From the NCBI GenBank assembly GCA_963931925.1, contig OZ007570.1, positions 42,616,187 to 42,680,186 of the forward strand: 64,000 nt of DNA. The letters are read 5' to 3'. This DNA is from Onchidella celtica (Eukaryota; Mollusca; Gastropoda; Systellommatophora; Onchidiidae). The stretch's first letter is position 1. The number at the start of each line of letters is the position of its first letter. This document shows positions 31,975-42,558 of the stretch, piece after piece. Both the position numbers and the translations under genes were made by a program. Below the pieces are notes generated by a model. That model did no database searches. It saw only the letters and a program-made list of their open reading frames with translations, and was not told the DNA's origin.

Positions 31975-34900
31975 TTAAATAATTTTCCTCAAATGACATT
32001 GGAAGTATAACATAGCTATAAGATCTTGGCTTTTTCCGTATTTAAATTTACTTATACACATTTTTGAAATTAAAATAAGATGATTCATCTTGTCTAGCAT
32101 TGTTTGGTCTATGTCTTGCTCCTTCTTTATTATGCCTAGCAAAATGTCTGTTATTTTTAGTTCTATCTTTCTTCCTATCCATGCGTTAATTATACATACA
32201 ACTTCATTCCAAATGGGTTTGACCGCGTGGCAGGCCACAAAAAAGTGTTCAATGTAATCCTTCTCCTTACAGTTGCAGTGTGAGCACAGCTCACTGTCTC
32301 TAATATTCATTTTATGGAGGAGTATGGACGTTGGATAAATATTGTGTAATATTTTCCATTGTAGAACTTTTAATCGGCTTTCTGAACATATATTTTTCGC
32401 CATTATCCAGTACTGTTCGTTGATTTCTATTTTGAGTTTCTTTTTCCAAAATGCCAGAATATGTGGTGGCGTGTATTCTTCTTCTACAATAAGTTTTCGT
32501 ATGTGCTGTGATCTTATTTTTGTGTTATTTATATCCAAGTTTTTAAAGACGATAGTATTGTGTAAGAGTATTTTTTCCAGTAATTTATCTGCAAATTGCA
32601 GAAATGCCTGCTTTATAGCATTGTATTCAAAAATTAATGACGCACTCTTCCCAAGTTTTTCTTGTATTTGTTCCCATGTGGGGAAAGTTCCATTGACTAG
32701 CAGGTCATCTACATGACTGATACCTGCTGATGCCCAGCTACTGAAAAACAAAACTTTAGATTTGTACATCAAGTCTCGGTTATGCCATAAATATGTACTT
32801 ACTTGCTCTCGGACTACATTTTTAGTATTCTTATGTCGTAACCAAGTTGTAATTACTTTTTTCCAAAAATTAGATGGTATGTTGTCCTGTGTTGCCACGT
32901 CCTTCTCGGATTTAACATTTGCCTTAAAAATATTAATACCATCGAGCTTTTTCAGGAAAAAGGTTGGAAGATCTTTCCAGGCTGCACCTCCGTCTTGGCC
33001 CAGCCGTATTGCCCATTCAATATAGAAACTGTCTTGCATGTTTTTCAAGTTTATCATTTTTAAACCTCCTTTGTCTTCCGATGTGCACATTGTGTTTCGT
33101 TTTATCTTTTCGAACGCCCTCTTATTTGTAAACTTCCTTCGCCAAATATAGCTAAAGATTTTGCGATTTAGTTGGCAGGGGATAGTGTCGGGCATTCCGA
33201 TTCCTTGCATAGTATAAACACATTGGGATATGAGAAAGGTTTTGGCTATGAGAATTTTGCCCTGGATGGATAAGTCTCTTTTTGCCCATAAGTGTATCTG
33301 TCTATCAATCTTATCAATTATACTTTTCCAATTTTCTTCTATGTTTCCGGCTGAAGCGCCGGTCTGGAATTTAATTCCCAATATTTTAACTTGTTTAGTT
33401 TTCTGAATTCCTTGGGTATTGAACTTTAAGCAACTAGTTCTACTTAATGGCATAATGCTTGATTTGTGCAGATTCAAAACTAATCCTGAAAAGCATGAGA
33501 ATGTTTTGATTTTTGCTAAGACTTCCCTAAAATCTATTTCATCTTTCAATAAAAGCGTCGTATCATCCGCGTACTGTAAAATTTTTATTGCCCCATGACT
33601 GCCAGGAATTGGGAGTCCTTTTATTTTTTTTGTCTGTTTAATGTTAAGTGCCAACAACTCTGCTACCAGGAGATAGGTCAGAGGCGACACCGGGCAGCCT
33701 TGCCTGATACCTTGTTCTAAGTTAAAGAAGTCAGTCAGCCAGCCTCCATTATTGACGCAGCATTTCGCATCGTGCATTATCACTTTAATCCATGATATGA
33801 AAGTCTCTTTGAAACCAAAGGTCTTTAATGCATAAAAAAGATACTCGTGTGAGATTCTATCGAAGCATTTGCTGTAATCAAGCGCTAGCAAGTAACCTGT
33901 CTCATTATTTTGTTCTGCATATTCTATAATGTCATCACACTGTCGGAGTAAATATGCTGCGCTACGACCTTTCATAAACCCAAATTGGGATTCTGAAATC
34001 AGTGACGGGAGCACTTGCTTCAGTCTCTCTGCTAATACTTTAGCTAGAATTTTATAGTCTACGTTTGTGACTGATATTGGTCTCCAGTTTTCTAAAGCAG
34101 TTTTTGGTAGATCTTTACCTTTATGCAATAATGTCATAACACTTATTTTTTGTGAGGGGGCCAAAGTTCCTTGTTTTAGACTATATTTGTAGCAGGATAT
34201 TAAGTCAAATTTTATTTCATTCCAGAAGATTTTGTAAAATTCTGTTGTTAAGCCATCAATTCCCGGAGCCGAATTATTTTTAAGTTTCTTTAGACATGTG
34301 CCAATTTCGTCTATGGTGATTTCTTGTTCCCAGATACTACTTTCTTTCTCGTTTAATCTTGGTATTAACATATCGGCATGGAATGCATTTACTTGTTGTG
34401 CACAGGCTGCATTTCTTTTCTTATAGAGTTCAGAAAAATACTTGTGAATTTCGTTTTGAATCCCCTGTTGAGTGCTGACAATTCCATTATCGGTTTGCAG
34501 GTTTGTTATTACATTTTGCCTCTTTCGAGCTTTCTCTAGGCCTAGGAAATATGCCGTTCCCCTCTCACCTTGCTCTATCCATTTGACGTTCGCTCTGATT
34601 GCTGCGCCTTTTTGTTCTGCCAAACTAAAAATTTCTAACTCTGCTTTCGCTTTCCCAATCTCTTGAAGTATTCCTGTTGGATTACCTACCAAGGCTAACT
34701 TTTTCTCCAGATCATTAAGTATTTGTTCTAAACGTCTTTTGCGATCGTTGTTTTCTGTGGCCTTCCTTTTACTACTTAGTATAGCTTTTTCTTTTATTTT
34801 AACTTTCATTGTTTCCCACTTGTCATGAGGATTTACTGCCTGAAGCTTCTCTGAGGTTTCTACAATGTAAGTTTTCATTTGCTGTATGAAATCCACATCC

Positions 34901-35673
34901 CTTAACATGTTGTTATTGAACTTATAATAGGATGGACCCCTCTTGAATTTTGGCATTTCCCAGTAAAAGACCACCATTCTGTGGTCTGTCATTGGTACCG
35001 ATAATATCTTGGAGTTTGTCACTTTCGAAATTAATTCGTTATCAACAAAAATATAATCTAGTCTGCGTGCTGCAAATGGCATGTTCCGTTTCCATGTACA
35101 TTCTTTAGCCATGGGATTAAATATTCTCCAAGTATCTATGAGGTCATTAGATGAAACAAACTGGTTCAGAGCTGCCACTGTTTGCTTACTGTGCGGATCC
35201 CCTGCGATAATATCTTCAGAGTTGTTAATCACTATATTAAAATCGCCAGCCAAAACAATATAAATATTCGGCTTAATAAATTGATCTATCACATCATCTA
35301 GATGTCTTAGAAATTTTATCTTGGACAATTCGCTATCAACAGGTGCATACACATTTATAATAAGATAAGCTTTATTTTCTTTCCTGACTAGAACAACCAA
35401 AATTCGTTCGTCCCCAAATAATTTTTCTCCCTCCTCTATGTTTTTTCCTAGCAATGTAATTAAACCTTTACTGTGTTTAGTGCCTGGTGAAATAAAAAGG
35501 GAACTTGCCCATTGTTTTCTCCATTCGCTCTCGTCATCTAGTGTTACATACGTTTCTTGTAGACATATAATATCAAGTTTTTTACTTTTCATATACTTAT
35601 AAATTGTTTTTCTTTTATTAATATTTCTTAATCCTCTTACATTGCACGTTGCCAATGCAAGGGAATGAAGCAT
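31975..35673 (-). CDS. ORF2: endonuclease and reverse transcriptase, intact
   Basis: 1232 codons without a stop. Endonuclease (residues 1-235): LATCNVRGLRN at the start, LQETY near 38 (catalytic Glu), NVYAPVDSE, AGDFNIVINN, ARRLDYIFVDNEL and TDHRMVVF (Asp-His). Reverse transcriptase: LLALDYSKCFDRISH (motif A), EQGIRQGCPVSPLTYLL (motif B), LQYADDTTLLL near 701 (motif C). Near residue 1129 a CSHCNCKE-H-C motif gives the C-terminal zinc finger. An in-frame stop lies two codons upstream of the Met, fixing the start. The intact frame suggests a recent, possibly active copy. Confidence 0.92.
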   Translation of the reverse strand: MLHSLALATCNVRGLRNINKRKTIYKYMKSKKLDIICLQETYVTLDDESEWRKQWASSLFISPGTKHSKGLITLLGKNIEEGEKLFGDERILVVLVRKENKAYLIINVYAPVDSELSKIKFLRHLDDVIDQFIKPNIYIVLAGDFNIVINNSEDIIAGDPHSKQTVAALNQFVSSNDLIDTWRIFNPMAKECTWKRNMPFAARRLDYIFVDNELISKVTNSKILSVPMTDHRMVVFYWEMPKFKRGPSYYKFNNNMLRDVDFIQQMKTYIVETSEKLQAVNPHDKWETMKVKIKEKAILSSKRKATENNDRKRRLEQILNDLEKKLALVGNPTGILQEIGKAKAELEIFSLAEQKGAAIRANVKWIEQGERGTAYFLGLEKARKRQNVITNLQTDNGIVSTQQGIQNEIHKYFSELYKKRNAACAQQVNAFHADMLIPRLNEKESSIWEQEITIDEIGTCLKKLKNNSAPGIDGLTTEFYKIFWNEIKFDLISCYKYSLKQGTLAPSQKISVMTLLHKGKDLPKTALENWRPISVTNVDYKILAKVLAERLKQVLPSLISESQFGFMKGRSAAYLLRQCDDIIEYAEQNNETGYLLALDYSKCFDRISHEYLFYALKTFGFKETFISWIKVIMHDAKCCVNNGGWLTDFFNLEQGIRQGCPVSPLTYLLVAELLALNIKQTKKIKGLPIPGSHGAIKILQYADDTTLLLKDEIDFREVLAKIKTFSCFSGLVLNLHKSSIMPLSRTSCLKFNTQGIQKTKQVKILGIKFQTGASAGNIEENWKSIIDKIDRQIHLWAKRDLSIQGKILIAKTFLISQCVYTMQGIGMPDTIPCQLNRKIFSYIWRRKFTNKRAFEKIKRNTMCTSEDKGGLKMINLKNMQDSFYIEWAIRLGQDGGAAWKDLPTFFLKKLDGINIFKANVKSEKDVATQDNIPSNFWKKVITTWLRHKNTKNVVREQVSTYLWHNRDLMYKSKVLFFSSWASAGISHVDDLLVNGTFPTWEQIQEKLGKSASLIFEYNAIKQAFLQFADKLLEKILLHNTIVFKNLDINNTKIRSQHIRKLIVEEEYTPPHILAFWKKKLKIEINEQYWIMAKNICSESRLKVLQWKILHNIYPTSILLHKMNIRDSELCSHCNCKEKDYIEHFFVACHAVKPIWNEVVCIINAWIGRKIELKITDILLGIIKKEQDIDQTMLDKMNHLILISKMCISKFKYGKSQDLIAMLYFQCHLRKII

Positions 35674-35762
35674 AAATTAAAGGGAGATAATCTAATCTCA
35701 AAATCCGAGGTCGGTCTTGGGTCGTCTCCAAAGGGTGTCCTTTTACTTTCCCTTGTCTATTG

Positions 35763-36848
35763 CTACGACTTAAATGAGGAGCGTTTGTTGGGTGAGGGCG
35801 TGGACGGGAGATCTTCACCTCCCCTTTTGCGAGAGAATGCTCTTGGCCCCTTTTCGCCCACGTGCAAGTAATATCCGATGTTACCCGTAGAGGCGCCCCT
35901 GGGTTGCCGTGGGGAAATACTTTTTGTACGCGGTCTGCCCCTGCTTGTTGCCCGCCCTTGATTATTTGTCTCCTCCTCACCCCTTCTCCCCGCCTCGTGA
36001 TCTGCTGATCTTCTCGGACTTGATTTCTCCACTGGACTATCGTTTTCCACTATTTTGTTATGAATTTCCTCGTTCGTTTTCTCTGTTCGCCCCGTACCCG
36101 CGTCTGGAGAGTTCACCTGTTTGAGTGTGCTCGTGAGCGACACGGAAAATTCAGTAGTGTTTTTTCCTGGGGTGTCCCCCAGCTGAGTTTGCACAGGTGT
36201 GCTAGTTGTTTGAGACACAGCAGTGTCGGGGATTGAAGGCGTACCCCCCTTGGGGGCGCCTTTCTCAATAGTTTCTCTTTCGGCGTAGAAAAGAAATGCT
36301 TTAAATTTATCCTGAATTATCACAGTTTTAGGCAGTTGTCTTGTGGGTTTATGTATGAAAATGGTTCTATTACCGTTTTTAAATCTGGTTAAGAAGCCAG
36401 ACTGGTCACGAGCACAATCCAGGCGGATATTCGTGAGAGTTTTGTAGCCAACAGTTTCAATAGCGGTTATAACGTCTTCGTGCGCTACTGACAATGGCAG
36501 GTTGGAAATTAACAGCTTACAGGATTCGATCTCTTGTCCATCCACAAAAAATACTTTAGCCGGGCTAATGGGGCTAGGCATAACCCGCTGGCCTAAAAAC
36601 GTGAACCCGTTGGCCACCAATTTGGAACGTGCCGCCTCTGACGCGGGATAAAGCCTGTAAACGCCGGCTATCTTTTGGCACCCATAGACCGAGTTAAGAC
36701 CAGCAGACTCTTCGGCCGCTTTGCAAATATCTACTATAGAGATTTTCTGATCTTTAGATATCAAGAACTGGCTGTATTTAATGAATACTGGGCCAACAGC
36801 ATCGGCAGTCGACTCCATCGACATAATCACGGGATTACACACCTTCAC
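35763..36848 (-). CDS. ORF1 protein of Tx1/L1-like LINE
   Basis: 361 codons. In this LINE class ORF1 binds the element's RNA. The first 190 or so residues look globular (for example KLLISNLPLSVAHEDVITAI, which has an RRM-like pattern). The rest is low complexity, with Ser/Thr-rich then Arg/Gly/Pro-rich basic sequence, as expected for RNA binding. No CCHC zinc knuckle is visible. An alternative start Met a few codons in (MSMESTADAV) is possible. The stop at 35763 is 89 bases before the ORF2 start, so ORF2 would need reinitiation or another route to translation. Confidence 0.75.
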   Translation of the reverse strand: MKVCNPVIMSMESTADAVGPVFIKYSQFLISKDQKISIVDICKAAEESAGLNSVYGCQKIAGVYRLYPASEAARSKLVANGFTFLGQRVMPSPISPAKVFFVDGQEIESCKLLISNLPLSVAHEDVITAIETVGYKTLTNIRLDCARDQSGFLTRFKNGNRTIFIHKPTRQLPKTVIIQDKFKAFLFYAERETIEKGAPKGGTPSIPDTAVSQTTSTPVQTQLGDTPGKNTTEFSVSLTSTLKQVNSPDAGTGRTEKTNEEIHNKIVENDSPVEKSSPRRSADHEAGRRGEEETNNQGRATSRGRPRTKSISPRQPRGASTGNIGYYLHVGEKGPRAFSRKRGGEDLPSTPSPNKRSSFKS

Positions 36849-37148
36849 TGTCTAACGTGAAAGCACACAAAAACCTTCTCTCACCGGTAGAATCTAACCA
36901 AAAACGTCGTAAAATGCAAAGTGAAACAAGGACTGACTTACCTGTTAACGAGTTAACACAAACCACTTCCAATTTAGAGAGAACAATAAAGAAAAATATC
37001 AAAAATATCTAGAGACTAGATCACCGTGGCTTTCCCCGAGAGAGCCGGAACCGGAAGTCGTGGTTGACATGTTGTTTCTGTAAAGCGCATAGAGCATTTT
37101 AAATGGATATGCGCTATATAAATGCTATACATTATTATTATTATTATT

Positions 37149-38547
37149 AAGAACAAAACTTATAATATGTGTCTACATTTGGAATATCTTTTGAGTATTG
37201 GCCGGGTATGCAAATGTCAGCGTACATTTACTGTTTGATTGTTATATTTTCATTGTATAAAATATTGTGAATCAAGTTGTCGAAAAAAAACATTTTTTGT
37301 AAACTCGGGCGGCGCCGGGCAATTCTACTATGTCTATCATTTTTTATAAGACATTTCTCGAGTTTTCCTCGCCTCCAGGCAAGGTAATCTCCTGAGCCGC
37401 CGAATCAGATTGGGTCATCAAATGACTGCGAATCCGGTCCGTGTTTGGGTAAACTTTATTTGTTGGTCCATTCCTTTGTGTGACCGCTTGTTTTTAAACC
37501 GTTCTTCTTTGAGTTTCACACCCAGAGCTATTTTTGCCATTTGACGGTCTTTAGAGAGCTTTCAATTCGATGCGGTTTCCCTGTCAACAGGAGAGCTTGC
37601 TTAGCACACTGCTGCACATGGGAGACTGTATAATTTTGACACACGTTCAGATCAGTGCGATTTCCTTGTGCAAGAAATAAATGCATTGTGTCCTGTGGCT
37701 GTATGCATCGACTTCATGTAAATCCGCCCGTTGTGCACCATGGCGTAGGCCTAGAAGTGCGTGCAGTCATCTAGATGTAGATTCAAATTTAGTTGGTATG
37801 CACGAAAAGAAGCAGGGTATTCCTGTGTTCTAAATTCAGCCACGACCCCGTCGAATAGTTTAAATCAGCCTACAGCAGTGACCTACATACTGCAATGCTC
37901 TTTTTTTTTTCCAGCAGTCAGCGACATAAAGCAACCTTAAAAACAAATAAAAACAAAAATAAAAATCCAGACTTCGGTGCGCCACCCACGGTACCGGTAA
38001 TTGAAATCTACACGCACAATTTGGTTACTGTAGGTGGCCTAATAGAAAAGCCTTTTTGCGTTCAAAGATGGATAATTTATGAATTTGAAGAAACGATGTA
38101 AACAAAGTGGGTGTTGTCCATCTCGCTGTCTTCAGACTTGTCTATTTCCATTACATGGCATGTCGGCATTTATTGTGGCAAGCTTTCTTTCCGCCTGTTT
38201 TTACTTTCTTATCTTTTGAAATGGAAAAAAGAAAGTAACGGATATTTTATCCCACAATATTCTCATTTTGTGGCGTGGAACTTTTTTTTGTTACTTTTGT
38301 TTCAGTTAAAACTGATGAAGAAGTCTGTTTCATCTTTTTCACACTTCTTTAAAACATTAAACCCAAGTTGGAGAAAACATCGGCGATGGATTTCCAAGTT
38401 TCATTTTCTCCTTGTTAATTACAGAATGTTGCAACTTGCTCATTAGAAGTATAGAACAGGCTTGCTCCAGTCAATCTGTTAAGGATAGCAGAGTTGACAC
38501 AGGGCAGTAAAAATTAGTGCTTCTCTATCTTTTCACAGTTTTGGGTA
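37149..38547. other. Intron 5 spacer
   Basis: No gene seen. The 40-bp block shared with 29846-29890 occurs at 38370-38416. The last bases (GTA, 38545-38547) duplicate those after the next element. Confidence 0.5.
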
Positions 38548-39600
38548 GGGGCTGTTCAAATACATTATTACACCATTTTGGGGACTTTTTGACCCCCCCC
38601 CCCTTATTACACTTTTCTTACAGAAGCCAAAGACCCCCCCCCCCCCATTCTGTATTATTACAATTTTGCATACTCGGTACTATTTTTTTTTAGCTTCACT
38701 AGTATAAGTCTATAACAGTGAACAGTATGTAATACAGCATGTATTAACGTTTTATTGGAAACAAATATCACAAAAACTCAGCAGTGAAAAAATCATCTGT
38801 AATGTGGTGGACACATACAGTCAAAAAACAATCTTAATTAATAGTGACAAGAATACAGTTGTCACAAAAATGCATGTTGAGATATCGCAAATCCACTATA
38901 AGTGAAGTCAACTGTGAATATGGGCACATAATAGGAAAATTTAAAAAAATAATTGGGTGATCAATAGATAATAATAATAATAAAGATTTCTTATATATAG
39001 CGCCTTTCCCCACCAAGTGAGCCCAAGGCGCTGTACATATCATTGACATATTTACATAATACAGAAACACAATTACACATATCACATACATCTTAATTAA
39101 CAGTCAAGACATCTTGTAATCATACACTCATATATATCTGGCAAGGACATGATGCTAATGAAAATATTTCCTAAATAGGTGCGTTTTGATATGCCCTTTG
39201 AATGCCTCTAAGGTATTACATTCTTTAATATCATTTGGAAGAGAGTTCCATACTGTTGGACCTGTAAAAGTGAAGACTCTCTGTCCATACCTTTTCAAAT
39301 GAGCTCTAGGAACTGTTAATAGGTTTGAATTACTGGATCTAAGTCTCCTTGATGGTGTGTATGGGACAATTAGGTCAGTTAAATAAGATGAACAATCATT
39401 CCTTAAAGATAATTTAAATAGTTTAAAAAATAAATGACAAATATTTTTTTTTCTCTCAGTTACCCAACCTTTTTACCTCCTAGGGAGCAAAAAGTGTAAT
39501 ATTACACTTGGGTGACCCCCCCCCCTCATTACACTTTTCTTACAGGAGCCAAAGACCCCCCCCCCCCCTCCGAGGTGTAATAATGTATTTGAACGGCCCC
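38548..39600. mobile_element. TIR DNA element with 3-bp duplication, carrying a LINE tail
   Basis: The element starts GGGGCTGTTCAAATACATTA at 38548 and ends with its inverse (TAATGTATTTGAACGGCCCC at 39581-39600). GTA flanks both ends (38545-38547 and 39601-39603). Next to each end a direct repeat reads TTACACTTTTCTTACAG, then AGCCAAAGA and a C run. The interior is mostly a minus-strand LINE 3' fragment. No transposase is present. A 3-bp duplication suits PIF/Harbinger and a few other superfamilies, but GTA is not the usual TWA, so class is open. Confidence 0.7.
38968..39440 (-). pseudogene. LINE 3' end fragment (L2/CR1 group)
   Basis: On the minus strand the sequence encodes GPTVWNSLPNDIKECNTLEA and FKGHIKTHLFRKYF, the usual C-terminus of this LINE group (compare FLGPTIWNTLP in the LINE at 22.7 kb). 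A GGCGCTATATATAAG end and an ATT microsatellite tail at 38968-38980 follow. It is 5' truncated and lies within the TIR element 38548-39600. Confidence 0.75.
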
Positions 39601-40803
39601 GTAGATCTCTTTCGAATTCCGGATTAGATAGGTTGGGTCAGTTATGCCAATTCTTTTGAAATCGCAATTTGTCAGAAGATCTGTCAGGCGCCAATGGGAT
39701 TCGTTCTGCCAGGAGCGCTGGCGATAGCGGGCTCAATAGCAGACGCCATTTCCCTAGGCTAGTTACGCATTGTGTTGCAGATTTAGTAGTGTAAAGTTAC
39801 GACCCGCCTGTTTACACTGGTCGGTTTTAGGAGTAGAATAACGGAATCGAGGCTGTGGGGGAAGAACTCTCCTAGCTTTCCGATTTCCCCCTCGAAACGC
39901 GGCTTGTTTACACTGGTCCGTTTTCTGAATGAGAAGCGATGCGCATCGTTTGTTTTGGTCATGTGACTGGGATGGACGCTCGCGTGGCGGCCGCCGGCCT
40001 CTCGCTCGTCGAGCGAAGGAATTTGTCGGTTCAGCTTTTCAATGTATGCATGTGAAATTAATCGGACCTTTCAAGGCTTTTATCATTCGCTAAAATTCCA
40101 AGAGCTTTAGTTCACGCCTGTTTGTTATGATAGATGGGCGATTAAGTATCCCATAGACAGCTCTCGCCTTCAAAATGATGTGGTGAAAGTTTCTTCGATA
40201 GTTCAGCCGAACGCCATTTTACACCCAGGCGGTTGTCACGTGACGCATAACCTTTCCGAAATCGAAATGAAAATAGGAATGGTCCTATTCCAGTTTTTCA
40301 GGGGGAAATCGGAAAGGGTCGGATTCCATTCCGATTTCGGAACAGTGTAAACGCAACAAGCTTTCCGCTAGATTTCCTTTCCTTTTTACTATTCCTAAAA
40401 CCAAAGATCTTGAAATAGTATTAACCTAGATTCCCTAGTCGCGCTGCGAGAACCAGCTCGCGGCGTCCCGGGCGTGGAGAGCGAAAACAATGGCGGCTTG
40501 AGGTCAAGTTGTCCATGCGGCGGCCTAGCAACGCTACTGTTTACCATAGGAAACACAAACCGTTTGCCTCGAATTTGATAGTAGGCCCACGATGTAGTAC
40601 ATAGTAAGCCTAGCTTGTTGTTTTACGTTGTCGAGAAAAGTAGATCTTGAGTGCTACAACAATCAGGAAAATGTCAGAGATTCTAGAATAAGAGAACATT
40701 GTAGGCCTACAATTGTTTTTAATACATGTATAAGGAGGTCTAGAAGAAGAAACTCAGAAGCTTGGACCGACAGACTCGCAAATTCTTACTTCAACGTGTG
40801 TGT

Positions 40804-40804
40804 T

Positions 40805-40860
<56 letters not shown>

Positions 40861-40861
40861 G
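40804..40861. repeat. (GA)n microsatellite
   Basis: About 58 bp of GA with few interruptions, within the foldback region. Confidence 0.9.
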
Positions 40862-41123
40862 GGTATTATAAGGCGTACCACCATAACAGCTACAAAATCA
40901 GAAAAAATGAAAGTAATCGACAACCTCACCCCCCCCCCCCCTCTAATAAAATAAACAGACGGATATCAAGATCCAGCAGAAGCTCAAGTGCATGGGCAGA
41001 CACTCACTAGTAGCATGTGAGAGTGTGAGGGGGGGGGGGGGATAAGGCGCAAGCATGATAATGGCTACATAAAATCATAATTTCCTACGTCAACAGCAGC
41101 CTCCAACTACCTGTGACAGACAC

Positions 41124-41159
41124 CCCCCTCCCCCCCCCCCCCCCCCCCAAAAAAAAGAC

Positions 41160-41231
<72 letters not shown>
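41124..41231. repeat. Poly-C tract followed by (GA)n
   Basis: A C run of more than 20 bases (41124-41148), a short A run, then about 74 bp of GA. Poly-C next to GA is a potential structure-forming and assembly-sensitive site. Confidence 0.9.
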
Positions 41232-41235
<4 letters not shown>

Positions 41236-42458
41236 AGGGGAGACAGACATGTAGAGGAGAGGGAGAATAAATTTCCGGATTCAGTCCCAGAATTACCCGC
41301 TCCAGATTAGACTTAACCATCTTTTTCTTTTTTTTTTGTCTTATAAAAGTAAATCTGTGTGTGTGTGTGTTTTTTTTTGGCCAAGTAGGCCTACATTGTA
41401 TGGATAGGCGCTAAATTCTAGGTCTACCCTCCTGCATTGTAAGTGTATGATTGGGTCATCGTCCAGTTCGAAAATTCGATAATCTGAAAGTTGTAGCTGG
41501 GGATGGAGGTGTTCGGATTATCGAGACTAGACTGTAGACTGTTGGAATAGAGATCTATACAACACACCTTACTACTACACTACACCGACACTACTATAGG
41601 CCCCTAACTAGTCTAGTCTACGACACGTCACTTCAACTTGACTAGATCTACACAAACTACTACATAAACTAGATCTAGCTCTAGATCTAGGTTCTCTTTA
41701 GAACTCAATCTGAATGCTAAATCAGCTGACTGAGTTAGAATGCATTACTGCCATTGAGACCATCATGGAATGAATGAGGCTGGAGGAAGGGGGACTCGTT
41801 AACTTCTTAAAATGTTCTCACCTGTGAAAAGATCGGTCCGTTTCCTTGCTTCTACGATGTGTACAACCGGGGACGACACAAATGTAAACAATGCTGACGA
41901 TGTGATCAGATGTTTTGGTTTCGCTTTCACAGTGCTTCTCCTTCCCTTTACAGAAAAAGTAAACCAGGCTAACCGGAAGAGTTGTTTCTGACCTCAATGG
42001 CCGAAAGCGTTGAGGTACGGTGACGTGACGTCACTAGGGAATCTAGGTTAATACTATTTTAAGATCTTTGCCTAAAACCTACCAGTGTAAACAGGACGCG
42101 TACGCAAGGTTCATGCCATAGATATAGTACACTAGATCGCCGACTCTCATTGGTCGGTGGAAAGGAAACCGACGCTTCCCAGGAAGTCCGGCCGCCATTG
42201 TTTAAGCCTGATAAACAGCAGACGGCGTACTCTTCCTGTGCAGTTTCACTTTCGTTTTTTTTTGACATCGTTATTGTTTCAAGATCGGCTGCAAACTCCA
42301 GCTGACAATTTGAAAGGTAAGGAATCACAAGATATTTATTTGATTGGTTTTATTATCTGGTTTACCAAGAGTTTTAGTCTGTTTGTTGCAAAGTTAGTGA
42401 GGAACAGGCTCTCGTTCTGCCAGCAGTAGCAGCGCGTCATTGACCGCTATGATCTAAT

Positions 42459-42558
42459 CTAGATCTAGATCTAGATTTATGTGGGTGCAATTAACCGAAT
42501 ACAATGGGCCTGGCAAGATTTTTTATATAGACTAGATCTAGATCTAGATCTAGATCTA
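42459..42558. repeat. CTAGAT hexamer runs
   Basis: TCTAGATCTAGATCTAG runs occur at about 42462-42477 and 42532-42558, and shorter ones elsewhere (12345, 41645, 41680, 59017). They read as short AGATCT microsatellites in the P element interior. Confidence 0.7.

Larger units (their letters stand above)
30964..37060 (-). mobile_element. Tx1/L1-group non-LTR retrotransposon, apparently intact
   Basis: This 6.1-kb minus-strand LINE has a 212-bp 5' untranslated region, ORF1 (361 codons), an 89-bp gap, ORF2 (1232 codons), about 1 kb of AT-rich 3' untranslated region and an A-rich tail (the T-rich stretch 30964-30994 on the + strand). It is bounded by a perfect 13-bp duplication TGGTTGACATGTT. ORF2 has endonuclease, reverse transcriptase and a C-terminal zinc-knuckle-like motif without interruption. 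The group is assigned from the overall ORF2 pattern (YADDTTLLL, GIRQGCPVSPLTYLL). It lies antisense in intron 5 of the convertase gene. Confidence 0.9.
30762..37148 (+). repeat. SINE-like repeat copy 2, split by the Tx1-like LINE
   Basis: The left part (30762-30963) carries the GTTGTGAACTG head, GCGCCTAACAGGCTGCG, ACAATTTGCTCTGAGATAGA and the GA stretch. The right part (37061-37148) carries GTAAAGCGCATAGAGC, GCGCTATATAAATGC and the ATT tail. A 13-bp duplication TGGTTGACATGTT lies on both sides of the inserted LINE (30951-30963, 37061-37073). Removing the LINE restores a single element like that at 18990-19272. Confidence 0.7.
39807..42095. mobile_element. Nested foldback MITEs
   Basis: A 63-bp right arm (42033-42095) matches in inverted form two separated left pieces: 39807-39831 (CCTGTTTACACTGGTCGGTT...) and 40402-40439 (AAAGATCTTGAAATAGTATT...). 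A 570-bp insertion (39832-40401) splits the left arm. The insertion is itself a foldback: GGTTTTAGGAGTAG at its left and ACTATTCCTAAAACC at its right, with GCTTTCCGATTTCCCCC and GGGGGAAATCGGAAAG further in. The motif TTTACACTG occurs four times in matching orientation pairs. No transposase is present. Confidence 0.65.
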
